Position numbers and translations under genes: made by a program
DNA from: Gibbula magus
Taxonomy: Eukaryota > Mollusca > Gastropoda > Trochida > Trochidae
Assembly (NCBI GenBank): GCA_936450465.1
Contig: OW388296.1
Coordinates: forward strand, 42,450,448 to 42,514,447
Length of the DNA: 64,000 nt
Direction: 5' to 3'
The notes under the pieces: generated by a model
Database searches by the model: none
What the model saw: only the letters and a program-made list of their open reading frames with translations
What the model was told of the DNA's origin: nothing
In this document: piece after piece, positions 25,330 through 37,639 of the stretch
Layout: every line of letters starts with the position of its first letter
Numbering within the stretch: the first letter of the stretch is position 1

Positions 25330-27090
25330 TATTGTTGTGCAGTTTTGCTTTGACTTTAACCAATACTCTATTTACGTCACAATTCAGTGGTTAAGCCATT
25401 AAAACTGCTCTTAAAATTTGTGGTTATTATCTAACGAATAAATCTATCGTTTCGACCTTCACAAGAGACTAATAGTAGGAAAGATTTTAGAAAAGATATT
25501 GTTTCACTTTATAGATGTAAACACATTTTTGTTTAAATGACAAGGATCTCCTATCACAAGACACGGCCAAACTTTCCTCTACACGAATCAGATGAAAGCA
25601 TTCCGTTCAACTTTGCTGCGGACAGCTCATTAACTGACGCCATGTTATCATACAAACAACGAATCCATGGTTTACTTCCTGGTTTGATGTTCACTGGTGG
25701 ACATATATGTACCCGACTGACAAGGCTGTGTCACAACGTGCAAATGATCGCTGGAACGGTAAACTTCGAAGCTTGCGAAGCAGTGGAAATAATTTCTACT
25801 TTTTTGGCAAATGTTTGTTAAATAAAATATTAACAGAAACACATCTGAGGTATCTAAAAACTGTTCCCGCTGAGGTTTTTTTCCCATTTCGGAGATTTAT
25901 TTGTTTTAATCTTCTCTCGCATTCTGATTCATCGAATGTTCAAAGAGGTATACGTACGTTGACGCATTGTGCGCGGGCAACGTGTTCCGAGTCCAACATA
26001 TCCCATTCCATTTACTGTTGATGGTATCCTAGCTTTCTGTGTATTTCGTCTACGGATTATTAGTTATTATTGAAAACAAATTAATTGTATTTTCATATTT
26101 CTCGTTCTACAAAATACACACTCACTTTGTTGTTTTTCCCTTCAGTTTAATTACATTAATAACTGACACATAAATATTTATAAATAGACATAGCAAAGAC
26201 TTTTTTTGAAAGGTGACATATATTGTTGTAAGACATAAATTACCTGACCTAAAACCTAATTATGATAAGGAATAAATTATATTATGTGGCAAGTATGATT
26301 AAAACAAAGAACTCATACTTTTATAGTTATTTACTAGTATTTGTCAGATAGGTCGTATCATAACTATATCACGCTCATTTTGTTCTAAAATGTGTTTCAT
26401 ATATAGAGATTATTACCCGAGGAAGTGTGTCTTTTGATTTTTACGAAACGAGTATGAATATGTGTATTGCCCGAGCGAGTGTAATGCTTTCTTTATTACC
26501 AATTTTATTCCATTTGATTTGCGTAAAAATGGTCAGGAAACGACCAACTTCACTTGCGACTGCAATCTATTGCAAGTGCTCATATCAATAATATTAACTC
26601 GGTTATGTTCAACCACATAAGTAATGAATGAGTTACTATAAAACAAATTGAAAACAATATTTTATGTCCATGTCAATATCTTTCCAAAACATTACATTTT
26701 GTTTTTTATTTTAGTGAAACATCATATCCTGTACATGTCACAGTTGATTCAGTTTTAAAATTCAACAGCACAATTATATTTTTGAAAGTACCAGTGATAC
26801 AATTATGTTTAACATTTGAAAATTAATAATAATGTTGTCAACACTGGTTTATCTACATGTACGTCTTTTATTTCTGATCACACTAACGTTTACTTTCAAT
26901 ATCAAGGTTTTCTTATTAATGTAAAATAATAGGAATTCGTTTCTGCAATCAAACGTATTAAAGAAACTTACTGAATACACATAAAACATAAACATGTCTC
27001 CCTTGAGAGTGTATCACACACTTCACAGCTCGTCAAATTATTTTAACAAAATATAAAATCGAGACCGCCTCGAGGTGTAACTTTCGATAG
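25330..27090. other. AT-rich stretch without recognised gene
   Basis: An open frame at 25537-25821 (+) and an overlapping one to 26021 have slightly higher GC than their surroundings but no recognisable domain. The rest shows nothing I can identify. Confidence 0.4.
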
Positions 27091-27099
27091 ATGAAGAAC

Positions 27100-28430
27100 T
27101 TTTGAGTATAAGGAGCCACCAGAGATCGTAAAATGATCGATCTACAGAGTTACAGGGCCAGGATCGGCGGTTTCGTGCACCAACCGGGACGAGACCGGTA
27201 GGCCATGTCGCCATTGACGTGAACTATACACTTTACACATCTCCCCCGGACCTCCCGCTCCGGACATCGGTATGCATGCTGTTTCTCACTCTACACCTCC
27301 TACTGTCCGCTACTGCTATACGATGTCTACACTCCATGGATACTGACTATATAACAAATTCGTTGATATGTTCAACAGAAGACATCTGCACTCAACGAAT
27401 TGAAGCACTTCATATTTGCGATATGAACGCTCTGAAGGGCTCTTTAACTTCAGTTAGTGTCACTAAACTCCATATTATTCTATCAACTGATGTAGAAACT
27501 AACCCAGGCCCAGCAACTGCAACAATGAAGGATCTAAACTCTGTCAGGTGTGACATTGTGAATGAGATAAACGAGTTCAAACAGCTCATGGTTACTGAGA
27601 TATCTTCAGTCAAATCTCAACTGAGTGACCTATCAGATAAATGTGCTTCTATAGATCACTCTGTTACGGATATCCGAAAGGATATCGATAAAATATCACG
27701 ACAGAACACTATATACAATGATGTAGACTTAGCTTGAAACTTGAAAACATGGAGGATAAGCTAGCGTCGCATGACAATGAAATAGATAAACTTGAGTATT
27801 TTAGCCGGCGAGACAATCTCGTCTTTTATGGTGTAATCGAAAGTGAACATGAATCTTTCGACGACTGTAAAAATATAACTGTCGAATGACTTGCAAGGAA
27901 TGTTCAAACAAAAACCTGGGAGCGCACTTAGATTGTACGGTCGCATCGCATAGGGAGTAACAGAGACCATCAAACCAAACCACGTCTCCTGATAGTTTGC
28001 TTGCACGGACGACAAGATCGAGGCATTGAGGCATCGTGAACAGTTCAGGGCCTCTAATATAGGCATTGCAAATGATCTGACGAAGCTTCAGCGAGAAAAA
28101 CTGGCAGATCTGAGAAAAAGCGGCTTAATCGGATACTTCAAGAATGGGATCCTCCACACTAAGACTGCTACTGCCAGTCTTGAGACTAGCAACACCAGAA
28201 GGACCGCACGTCCCAGAGCTCCGTGGGCATCCCCTCGCAATCCTGCTCAACCGACAGGCAGCCCCCGGCACGACACACCCCAAGACATCGGATCTGCAGG
28301 GTCACGTGATACCTACTCAGCACACGCTAGTGATGACATCTAGGGAAGCGGCCGGGCCTCTACAGACACTTCAAGCACTACAGGTGATGATATTCATTCA
28401 TATAGTATTTATCACCTCTCAATACTTATT
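27100..28430 (+). pseudogene. LINE ORF1 with 2A-like motif and coiled coil (LINE copy 1)
   Basis: From ATG at 27276 the protein opens with a strongly hydrophobic segment (MLFLTLHLLLSATAI). About 80 residues in it has DVETNPGP (27489-27512), the D-V-E-x-N-P-G-P consensus of 2A ribosome-skipping sequences, known from ORF1 of some non-LTR elements. A heptad-rich coiled coil follows to a stop at 27735. Shifted frames continue with KLEYFSRRDNLVFYGV (about 27790-27835) and, at about 28040-28145, a FRASNIGIANDL...GLIGYFKNG C-terminal block, both typical of LINE ORF1 RNA-binding proteins. Frameshifts and stops show it is dead. A GTG at 27219 extends the frame but ATG 27276 puts the hydrophobic stretch at the N terminus. 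Confidence 0.75.
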
Positions 28431-28439
28431 TGGAACGTA

Positions 28440-30812
28440 GATGGATCAATGTCTAAAATACACGATTCTGAATTTCTTCAATTCTAATGAAATTCAACAT
28501 TGTATGTTTATTAGAGACGTTCCTTGACACAATTATGGACATCCCCCAACTTTCGGCTTACAATGTTTATGCTGCAAAAGCTCATAGACTCGCCAACGCT
28601 GGTAGATTATCAGTCGGTGTTTACATGTTATTACACACGTCAATAGCTAAACACTGCCAACATATAAACGTGAATATTGAAAATGCTGTTTGCATTAAGA
28701 TAAATAAATCCCTTATAGAAGGGGATAAAGATGTTCTACTGGGCTTGTATGTTCCTCCGTCTGGTTCTACCTTTTATAAATCAGGATAACGGGTTTCCGG
28801 AATAGAAGAACTTGACCAGTGGCTAACACACAACACCGAGCATACCTTTGAGACAATAATATACGGGGACTTGAATGCACGTGTTGGATGTGGCAACAAC
28901 CCCCCTGAGACAGTGGATGATCCAGGTGTGGATAGAGCAGCATTTCCGGAGGAACAGAGTGTCCCCATAGACCACAGTACTCCTGTGACCCCACTGTAAA
29001 TACGTTTGGGAGGAAATTGTTGGATGTTTGTTTTACGCACAACTTATATATATGTAATGGTAGAACCCCAGGGGATTGAGCTGGAAGTTTAACATATATT
29101 TCAGAAATGGGGTTCAGTGTTATCGACTATTTCATAGCATCTGTAAATATTCACCAACTTTGTAAATATATTCTCGTGCACTCTAGAATTGAATCTAAAC
29201 ATTTACCAGTTAGTTTGAAATTAAGCTGTAAATATTCACAATATGAAGATGCCGAAAACCACTGTAAAGATACACCATTCTCTACATACAAATGGGACAA
29301 TAGATTTGCCAGCGAATTCCTAGACAGGGATATTCAACAGTAGATCATATTTTTACATTGAATGGAATTATACATAAACGTCTCCTTAAGAAGAAAAATA
29401 AATTATAAGTAGCTTTCATAGATTTTAAAAAAGCATTCGATTCTATTGATCGCACAAAGTTATGGAAACGCGTATATAAAGCTGGTATAGGAAAGAAAAT
29501 GTTGAATTCAATTATGAGTATATACCATTCTGTTAAAGCTTCTATAAGATGTAATAATGAATACACAAATTATTTTTAGTGCCCAGCGGGTTTAAAACAA
29601 GGTTGTGTACTTGTCCTATTTCGTTTTCACTCTTCATAAGTGAATTGTCAGATGAGCTGTCAATATGGTAAATATGGCGTACAACTATTTCCTGATATAT
29701 AAGAAATTTTACTTCTCATGTTTGCAGATGATGTTGTACTGATATCAGATACTGTTCCTGGATTACAAAACCAAATAAACATATTACATGATTATACAGA
29801 ACATTCTGGATTAATGGTGAACCTTGATAAAACTAATATAGTGGTGTTTCGACGGGGTAGGCGCTTAGCTAAACATGAACAATTGTTTTTAATTGGCAAC
29901 ACAATTACAGTTGTAAACAGTTATGAATACCTTGGTATAGTGTTTTCTGCGACTCATAAACTGGGAGGATGTATTTCCGATTTAGCAATGAGAGGTAAAC
30001 GTGCATTAATGGAAGTCATTATCAATCTTAGTAAAGTCGGAATGGTAAATTGTGATGTTTTCTTTAAAATATCTGACACGCAAATACAACCTATTTTATT
30101 ATATGGGCCGGAAATATGGAGAATGCAAAATTTTTATAAAATAGAAAAAGTTCATTTGATAGCATGTAAAGGATTCTTAAATGTTAGCCCACAAATACCA
30201 AATGCCATTTGATATGGTGTATGCGGGAGATATCCCTTGTGTATTAACGCAATGTGTAAAACATTAAGATATTGGCTTCGAGTTTTACAAATGCATGACA
30301 GTCGAATTCCACTTAAGGTATATACAATGCACTTGTACTATTTTAACTGTGGTTACACAACTCATGCAACATGTATATATGATATATTATTATCGCATGG
30401 TTTTGGTTAAGTTTGGATGTTTCAATCTGTAGGAAATGTAAGTTCCTTTATTCATGCCTTTAAGAATGTTGCTTTTAATATGTTCTTCCAATCTTGGACA
30501 TGTACTCTGACCAATTGCTCAATATATTGTATCTATCGGGAATATAAAAGCATTTTAGCTCCTGAAAAACATTTAACTTGTATAATTGATAAACGATTAA
30601 GAAACATACTTGTTAATTTCAGATGTGATTTACTAAGACTGAAATACAACGAAGGGAGAGTTTTAGGAATAGATAAAGCACAATGTTTATGTCCATTTTG
30701 TAACCGAGGTGTAGAAGACGAGTATCATCGTTATTTTTATGTACTTTGTATTACGTTTTACGAGTTAAATACTTATCATCGTAATGCAAACATGCATAAA
30801 TTTAGATAATAT
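28440..30812 (+). pseudogene. LINE ORF2: endonuclease, reverse transcriptase, C-terminal zinc knuckle (LINE copy 1)
   Basis: Fragments in order are: an AP-endonuclease-like part (28487-28990, IIYGDLNARVG), its C terminus (29107-29343, SVIDYFIAS), RT finger/palm (AFIDFKKAFDSIDR near 29415; GLKQGC near 29594), RT active-site strand FADDVVLIS (29719-29745) and the thumb region (to 30212). A C-terminal domain with CPFCNRGVEDEYH (about 30690-30730) ends the element. Stops and frameshifts separate them. ORF2 would perform target-primed reverse transcription. It directly follows the 2A-bearing ORF1 at 27100-28430, which fits a single element. The clade is uncertain. Confidence 0.85.
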
Positions 30813-30959
30813 ATTGTCAACGGAAAACGTGTTTGTATTACAACGTTTAAGTAAGTTTTTGTGGCATGCATATGAATTAAGGGAGAGTTCCTTAAACTCC
30901 TATATATACTATATGTATATTTACATCCGTATGTTTTGACAATTTTAAGGGGAAAGGAG

Positions 30960-32021
30960 ATTTCCGAGTTAAACATATTTTTGATAGGAAGCCAATGAAG
31001 GTTCTGCAGGATAGGAGTGATGTGGCTAGATCTGCTGGAGAGACTGACGATTCGTGCAGCAACGTTTTGAATATGTTGCAGTCTGTTGAGCTGACAGTTG
31101 GTGGCTCCGACAAGCAGACTATTACAATAGTCAAGGCTGGAGATGACTAATGACAGCACAAGTGTGATACATGATTTCTTTGTCAGATACTGACGAATGC
31201 TGCTGATATTCCGCAAGGCTATGAAACAGGTCTTAACCGTGTTATTGATGTGGTCATCTAGTGTGAGTGCACAGTCCACTCCAACGCCCAGATCCTTGAC
31301 TTTCTGTGATGAGTGGATGATGGAATCGTCAAACTCAAACAGTTTGATGTCAGTCTGGGATCTGTTCTTAGATGTACCAACAACCAGACACTCAGTTTTA
31401 CCACTGTTGAGCTTCAACTTGTTGTTGAACATCCATGACTGTATGTCATTACAGCACACTGTCATATTCTCCAGCGTAGTATGTGCAGAAGCTGGATCTG
31501 AGATGAAGAACTTGTACAACTGGGCATCGTCTGCATATTGGTGACGATTGATATGGTGGTTCTCAATGATCGTACCAAGCTCCTTGATGTACAATGTGAA
31601 AAGGATAGGGCCCAACACCGAGCCTTGAGGAACGCCACAATCGAGGCTAGCTTTCTCTGAATGGTTGCCATCAATAACAACAGACAGCGAACGACCTGAC
31701 AGATATGATTTAAACCACTTCCATACAGTTCCATCGATCCAGAATTCATTTCTAAGACGAAGTAGGAGAATTTCATGATCGATGGTGTCGAATGCTGAGC
31801 TTAAATCCAAAAGAAGTAATATGCCAACGCTGTTGTTGTCCACACCTACTCGAAGATCATTGATGACCCTGGCAAGTGCAGTCTCGGTACTGTGATTTCT
31901 GCGGTATGCTGATTGAAAGGCATCACATAGGTTGTGTCTGGAAAGATGTTGACATAGTCGGTCACTAACTGCACGCTCTATGAGCTTGGAGACAAATGAC
32001 CAATTAGAGACAGGTCGGTAG
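30960..32021 (-). pseudogene. L2/CR1-like LINE reverse transcriptase, 3' part (LINE copy 3)
   Basis: The minus frame carries RT motifs in order: YRPVSN, FQSAYRRNHSTETAL, LLDLSSAFDTIDH, GVPQGSVLGPILFTLYI, HQYADDAQLY, KLNSGKTECLVVG and the thumb (SLDYCNSLL, HWLPIK). This is the Jockey-superfamily L2/CR1 pattern. The open frame is long (about 350 codons without a stop), so the copy is relatively young. The 3' end is lost near 30960; the frame beyond it to 30776 is unrelated read-through. Its upstream part continues at 33546-33740 across an inserted LINE. Confidence 0.9.
32013..32021. repeat. Target-site duplication, left copy
   Basis: GGTCGGTAG here is repeated at 33537-33545, bracketing the inserted LINE copy 2. 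The reading frame of LINE copy 3 resumes exactly after the second copy, which supports a true insertion. Confidence 0.8.
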
Positions 32022-33536
32022 TAGAAGAAGAAGAAGAAGAAGAAGGGTTTATTTGTATAAAAGGCCATTTGACCCATAGAATACAGAGTGGTACATTTCG
32101 TATATTTGAGTTACCATTTCAAGGTGTATTGTTAACAGGCGCAGAATATACATGCTTTAGGAAACATACAAAGCTATTAATAATATTTAAGTCAGATGAT
32201 GTACATATGCTATGAAGAGAAAAGTAATATCCATCGTTCGTTTTTGGAACTAAACGCTGACGCATGTCCTCATAGCGTTTACAAATATAAACAACATGGT
32301 GTTCATCTTCGATACTTTTACAGTGTTTACATAACACAATATCATCATAGCAAGAGGCGATACCTCGCCTAATATATTTAATACCCAGTGGATGACATCC
32401 TGATCTAAATAGTGTAAACATACGCTTTGTCGTATTATCAATATTTAGTAATAAATACTTTTCACAAGTCAACAAAGATTTATGCGAGTTATTAAAACTC
32501 AACGACGGAACCTCTACGGCAGAGTGCCAGTCTTGCCTGAGACAATTATTAATTCGTTCGGTAAACATATATAAAAACATATAGATCTACATCACCAACA
32601 TCTTGTGAAATCCAAGCTATGCCAAAGCCAAAGTGAAATAACAGATCACTGATATGCCGAGCCCATGTGGGACGTTTCCTGAATTCGTATTTATGATGTT
32701 ACGAGGCCCGAATTAAAGACAATCTTTCGAAAGTAATAGAATAAAAACGAAAAAACATAGAAAATTCATTCAAAGTTTCGGGTGTGAATTAGCCATTTGT
32801 GTACGGGTGTCGCTACTTGAATTTGTATTGAACGCCCGTATATAGTCCTTATTCGCCATGTAGATGCGGTATATTTCGTAAAAACGGTACCGGAATCGCC
32901 GCCTGGAAATTCCGCCAGCAGAGCTCGTTAGTGAATAAGCTCAAAGTACTGCTGCGAGCTGCGAGCCTGTAAATTCCGCCACAGGGGCTAAAAATGGTAA
33001 AATATATATACGCAACGTAAGGGTTAAAAACTGATACGATTGATATGGATATCGATTTTGATGCATTCGTAATAACCTCAGCCAGTATTTAATACATTTG
33101 ACAAAATAAATATTGCTTAATGGTACTCTCCCACATTCTCCATATGCAACAGCATTAGAAGATCAATAACTAATCTGGAGCAAATATTTGCAAAACTTTC
33201 TGTGAACTAATTCAATACTTTCTCTTTCCTTAAAACCCCATATTTCAGCCCCATATGTTAAAATAGGAACAATCTTTTTATCAAAAATATGCAAACCTTC
33301 CTTTAGTGACATATCATATTTTCGAATAAATGACTTAATAGGCCACATTGCCTTAGTAGCTTGATCTGCCAATGTCTTACATGCCCTTGTCCAAATCAGT
33401 TTGGGGGTTATTACAAGTCCCAGATATTTATAGAAATTGACAGTTTCCATTCGGGTACCATTATAAAACCATTTCTCATGTTTTGATAAAGGTCCACCAA
33501 TTTTAAACACAATTATTTTGCTTTTATCAATATTAA
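32022..33536 (-). mobile_element. 5'-truncated LINE inserted into another LINE (LINE copy 2)
   Basis: Minus-strand frames at 33536-33163 (RT thumb region; SKHEKWFYNGTRMETVNFYK) and 32580-32119 (C-terminal zinc-knuckle domain, CKHCKSIEDEHHVVYIC) match the layout of LINE copy 1. The element ends in a (TTC)n tail, seen as (GAA)n at 32024-32043 on the plus strand. It is flanked by GGTCGGTAG on both sides. Only the 3' 1.5 kb is present, the usual outcome of aborted target-primed reverse transcription. Between 32590 and 33160 the frame is broken and no domain is recognised. Confidence 0.85.
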
Positions 33537-33545
33537 GGTCGGTAG

Positions 33546-33745
33546 TTCTGGAAAGCATCATGGTCGAGATTGGGCTTCTTAAGAAGAGGCTTGACGATGG
33601 CCGACTTGAATGTTGCAGGCATTTGGCCCGATGAAGACTGGCAATAGAACACTGAGATTATCCAAGACAACCGAGGATGGCACAGGGTCTAATAAGCATG
33701 TTGTAGGCTTAGAATGTCTGATCAATTTCAACACTTCTTCATTGG
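33546..33745 (-). pseudogene. L2/CR1-like LINE, upstream part of RT (LINE copy 3)
   Basis: The minus strand encodes FKSAIVKPLLKKPNLDHD followed by AFQNYR. It continues into PVSNWSF at 32015-32000 once the inserted LINE and one target duplication are left out. A CLLDPVPSSVV block lies just before it, after a small frame change. The element is therefore split by LINE copy 2. Confidence 0.8.
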
Positions 33746-33853
33746 TTATAGTATATAGGATGTAGATTTTTAGTGGAAGCCATTTGATAAATATGTATCT
33801 TAACTTCTAAAATGCCAATCAAAGAAGTGATATTCAGTATATTTATTCTGACA

Positions 33854-34216
33854 TTTAAAGGGACTGTAGCACTTTTTTTCTTCTTTTTTTTCTAATTTTT
33901 TTTTTTTCAAATTTCCAATTTATAATGGTAGTTGATGTAATCTATATTTACTTTAGAGGGTAAAACATATAATTACACAAACCAATTATCCTGAGTGATA
34001 ATAAGCAAAAATTGCATGGCGGCCATTTTAATGTGAACACATTTTATAATTTCGAATTACAAAAACGATTCTCATGGTTTTACCGAACCATGTACACTAA
34101 TTTTTCGACTTGATTTTCCGAAGAAAGAGGGTGTTTTACTATTGGGGTGACATTATTTTTCAAATACATTTCATCAACTTATTTGAGCAAAAAAACGTGC
34201 TACTGCCCCTCTAAAA
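33854..34216. mobile_element. MITE with GTAGCAC terminal inverted repeats, copy 1
   Basis: The left end AAAGGGACTGTAGCACTTTT and the right end AACGTGCTACTGCCCCTC are imperfect inverted copies. The inside includes GGCGGCCATTTTAATGTGAA and CTCATGGTTTTACCGAACCA. A related element lies at 61502-62011. There is no coding region. Confidence 0.75.
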
Positions 34217-34219
34217 TTA

Positions 34220-35148
34220 CTGCTTTCATTAAAAATGTGTTGTAATGTAATTCTCTTTTCAACGTAAATCATGACTATTTTGAAAGCTTTATACAAATTG
34301 TTTTAGAGCAACAGTTCAACAGTGATAACACAATGTTAGGTTGGACTTTATAAAAAAATAATTTTATGAAATGTTAGGTTTTAGCAAGAATTCTATGAAT
34401 ATTGATGATGTAAGATTATTTTTGATAAATATTTCTCATTGGAAAGTGAATGAATTAAGAAGTGTGAATATATGCTCATTTATCGACATTTATGTCTTCT
34501 TGTGAACAGCTTGGTCAAGTTCATGTCATGATGATGAGAAAAATCACATGTCATGACTGCAATTAATTTTAAGTAAAGAATTTTTGTTTTGTCGGCACTT
34601 AACTGATGTGACTTGTTTACTGGATTAACGTGTTTTCAATTTCTTAAGCAATTAGAATCTATGGCTGACACAAGCAGGGTGTTTTGCCTTTATTTAATGC
34701 TTGTAAGGTGTGTTTGTTAGTTTTCCTATGATTTTCTTCAATCGGTCAACTGACTTTTCAAATGTCAGACAGGTCAATTTTCCAGTCCGGCCAATGGACC
34801 GATTTCTGCATCCCTAGTGAGATCCGAGATCTTTAAAGTTTTGGGGATATCTTCTCACATTTATAATGATTGCAGTTATGATACTAACTTTTTAAAACTA
34901 AAGAATCATTTCAAGTGTTGCTCTAAATCTTTCTTGTCAATTGTTTGTTTGGGTGTCAACTGTACAAATTAACATCATTGTGTTTCGTTTTGTTTTCTGA
35001 GCTCATTTCTTACTCTTTCCATTTGCTTTGAGGAATGTTTTAATGATAGAAATGTGATGGGAGTGTGTTATCATCAATTTTGGTTTGTTTATTAATACCA
35101 AAAGCTTCAAGAATAAAAAAATTAACATTGAATTTGTTGTTTGTTCAG
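34220..35148. other. AT-rich intergenic DNA
   Basis: No gene, exon chain or clear repeat recognised. Confidence 0.5.
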
Positions 35149-35662
35149 TAGAGTAAAGTTCTCAAATTTCGTCCACTTTACCAGTTGACGACGCTCGCCG
35201 GAATTCTAGCCCTCACTGGCCTTTCTCGGCACTTCTCGGTCAACAATAAGCCCGAAGCGAAGAGTCTTTGTTATAGGAAAAGTGATTGGTTGATAAAGGG
35301 GGGTAACTCTTATGAATGAAATGAATGAAACGCAAGGGTATGGATTGGGTTATTTCGTCCACCAATCTCGTAATTTCGTCCACACAGATTTAAGTATCTG
35401 AGACTGTGTATTGTAATTTCGTTCACCTGTTTACGTCGTTTCCAGCCGGGAAGGTCGTGACGTAACAGCTTCGTCATGTTGTATCGACCATTCAACATTG
35501 CTGTATGTATCATGTGACTAATATCAATTGACTGCTATTTTTAGTAAGAAAAATAAAAAAAAACAAGACAACGATTTGAGGGTAGGACAGGCTGTAAATG
35601 CGCTTTTATTTGAAAAGTGGACGAAATATTAGGACTGGACGAAATTGTAGGACTTTACTCTA
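35149..35662. mobile_element. TA-flanked MITE with repeated TTCGTCCA motif
   Basis: The left end TAGAGTAAAGTTCTCAAATT and the right end (GGACTTTACTCTA) are inverted copies, and TA borders both ends, as in Tc1/mariner-type insertions. ATTTCGTCCAC or its complement GTGGACGAAAT recurs at least five times inside both ends. No transposase frame is present. The mariner link is inferred from the TA only. Confidence 0.75.
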
Positions 35663-36050
35663 TGTCATCATGTGATAATTTAAATACAAAATATTGATAA
35701 TTTTTCAAAAGTCAAAATGTTCATTGATATTACCATATCATAGAGTTGTTTTCTTGTACTGAAATATGAAAACTTAAACCACTTAAAGGCTCTATTGCAC
35801 ATTGAATGAAATTCTCTTACAAATTATAACTTGCTTACATATTCCATAACTGTTTACTCTAGAAGTATGTACCTAAGGTCACAAATTAGTATAGTTTGTA
35901 AAAATGAATTCAATTGAGTATCAAATACACATGAACTTTTTATACCACCACTAATTCAAACTACTTCAACCCAAAGTAGCAATTCCAAATTGAAAAGTGC
36001 ACCACCAAAATTGAAAGCATTTCTCATTTACAAGTCATACTGCTGTTTAA

Positions 36051-36542
36051 AGGTGCATCCATTGTGTTTCATAATATATTATTTGGCTTTAATCAATCAA
36101 ACTCACCACATGTGCTGTTTACAATACAAATACATTCACTCAAATTTCGTATTTATCCCCAATCGCCAAATATATCATAATTACTAAGTTTCCAATTAAA
36201 ATTGAGTAACATCATTATGCATGTGCAGAAACCGAAACTGCACGTCCAATTTAAATGCACGGTAGTTATGTGACCTATTAAACATTATCAACTCAAATTT
36301 GGCACTTTGTCTGTTATAAATAAGATTTCAAAATTACGTTTGACTCATTGACACGCACCACACGCTGTGTATTGTCCGGTTTTCAATAACAAAAATCACT
36401 ACTTTTACCTTCATATTGTCAATATGCTAAGTCTACTATGATCAAAATGGTAGTTTTCGGTAACAGTCGGTAATTCTCGATCAAGTAACACTATTTATAA
36501 CGTTTGCAATATGTGACCCCCAACAACACTATGGATGTGCCT
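36051..36542. mobile_element. TTAA-flanked MITE, copy 2
   Basis: Same ends (AGGTGCATCCATTGTGTT... and ...ACTATGGATGTGCC) and TTAA flanks (36047-36050, 36543-36546) as the copy at 5773-6261. The two share nearly all internal blocks, for example TCGCCAAATATATCATAATT and CACACGCTGTGTATTGTCCG. Confidence 0.8.
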
Positions 36543-37075
36543 TTAAATTGCAACTTCCTCAATCAACACCTGTGCCCTCAGTTTAGGGTTTCGTTTTCAG
36601 AATACAGATGCCATTGTTTCAATGTGTGTGAAGTTGTTCAAAAGTGTGCATTGTAGTCTCACGTTGTGCAGGATTTGGCAATTCCATGTACCCAGTATGA
36701 AGGCTGCTCAGCTCCAGTTTTAAAATATCATTTATAAGGAAGTTAAATATAAAAAAATAACTTCATTTATAATAATATAAATCATTAGTGAGTATACAAA
36801 AACTTTGGTTTCTGAAGTGTGCAACAGTGCCTTTAAATTATGTTGATGTGAAACAAGATTATGTCTAATAGCTGAGTGTCCTATGTGTTACAAATTAATG
36901 TAAATAATGAAATGTTTACCATCTATCAATTTAATCCTAATGTGTAGTAATCTCTTTAATAGTGATGATCTTTTTTTGTACATATTTATATACGTATTTG
37001 GGCAATATGCAATCTGTGAAAATATTATTGTTAAATGTTTAATATATTCAAGTAGTTCCATTATTTTTACATACT

Positions 37076-37215
37076 TATCAGGTTTGAAAAACCAACATTG
37101 CCCAACGCTTCCCCCTGAAGCGTTCCTCAACATATATCACACAGAATTAAAAAGGGACGCTACCCGGTAAGGGTGGCGCTCGTGCCACGTGACATCTCTG
37201 ACGTCATCATTCCCT
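37076..37215. repeat. Left inverted terminal repeat of the DIRS-like element
   Basis: Matches the complement of 41950-42090 with only a few mismatches, including GAAAAACCAACATTGCCCAA, TATATCACACAGAATTAAAA and GTGCCACGTGACATC, and then GACGTCATCATTCCCT. Confidence 0.9.
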
Positions 37216-37639
37216 TATTTGTTGAGCGAGCATACGGTCACGCGTGTGTTCTGTTCTCGACTAATTTCGCTACTTTATAGGCTTTTTAAGTCTTCCTAGT
37301 TCCTCATATCTTCAGAGTTGTTGTTATAAGTACTTTTCTGTCCTTTCCTGACCAACTGCTGAACTAATTTTCGCCAATTAGTTGACTTTTGGGTCGGGTT
37401 TGGAGTTGTCAGTTTGGTGCATTTCTCGCCTTGCCAGGCTGCCTGTCTTGCTCGGGCTGCACGTGCTAGTCGTGCTAGTCGTGCACGTGTATATTGCTTG
37501 ACTGACTGTCGGTTGGTCTTTCGCCTCTCGGTTGGCGTAGGCTCTCGCTAGCCTTCGCTTTCATCTTGGTTTGCTCACCTGGTGGGTTAGTGAACGGGGT
37601 GGGGGTACGCCCTCCGCTGTGCGAGCATACGCGTGTGAA

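Noticed and set aside
30776..30959. C-terminal extension of the L2/CR1-like RT
   Set aside because: Family similarity stops after HWLPIK near 30970-30990; the rest is read-through into sequence antisense to LINE copy 1.
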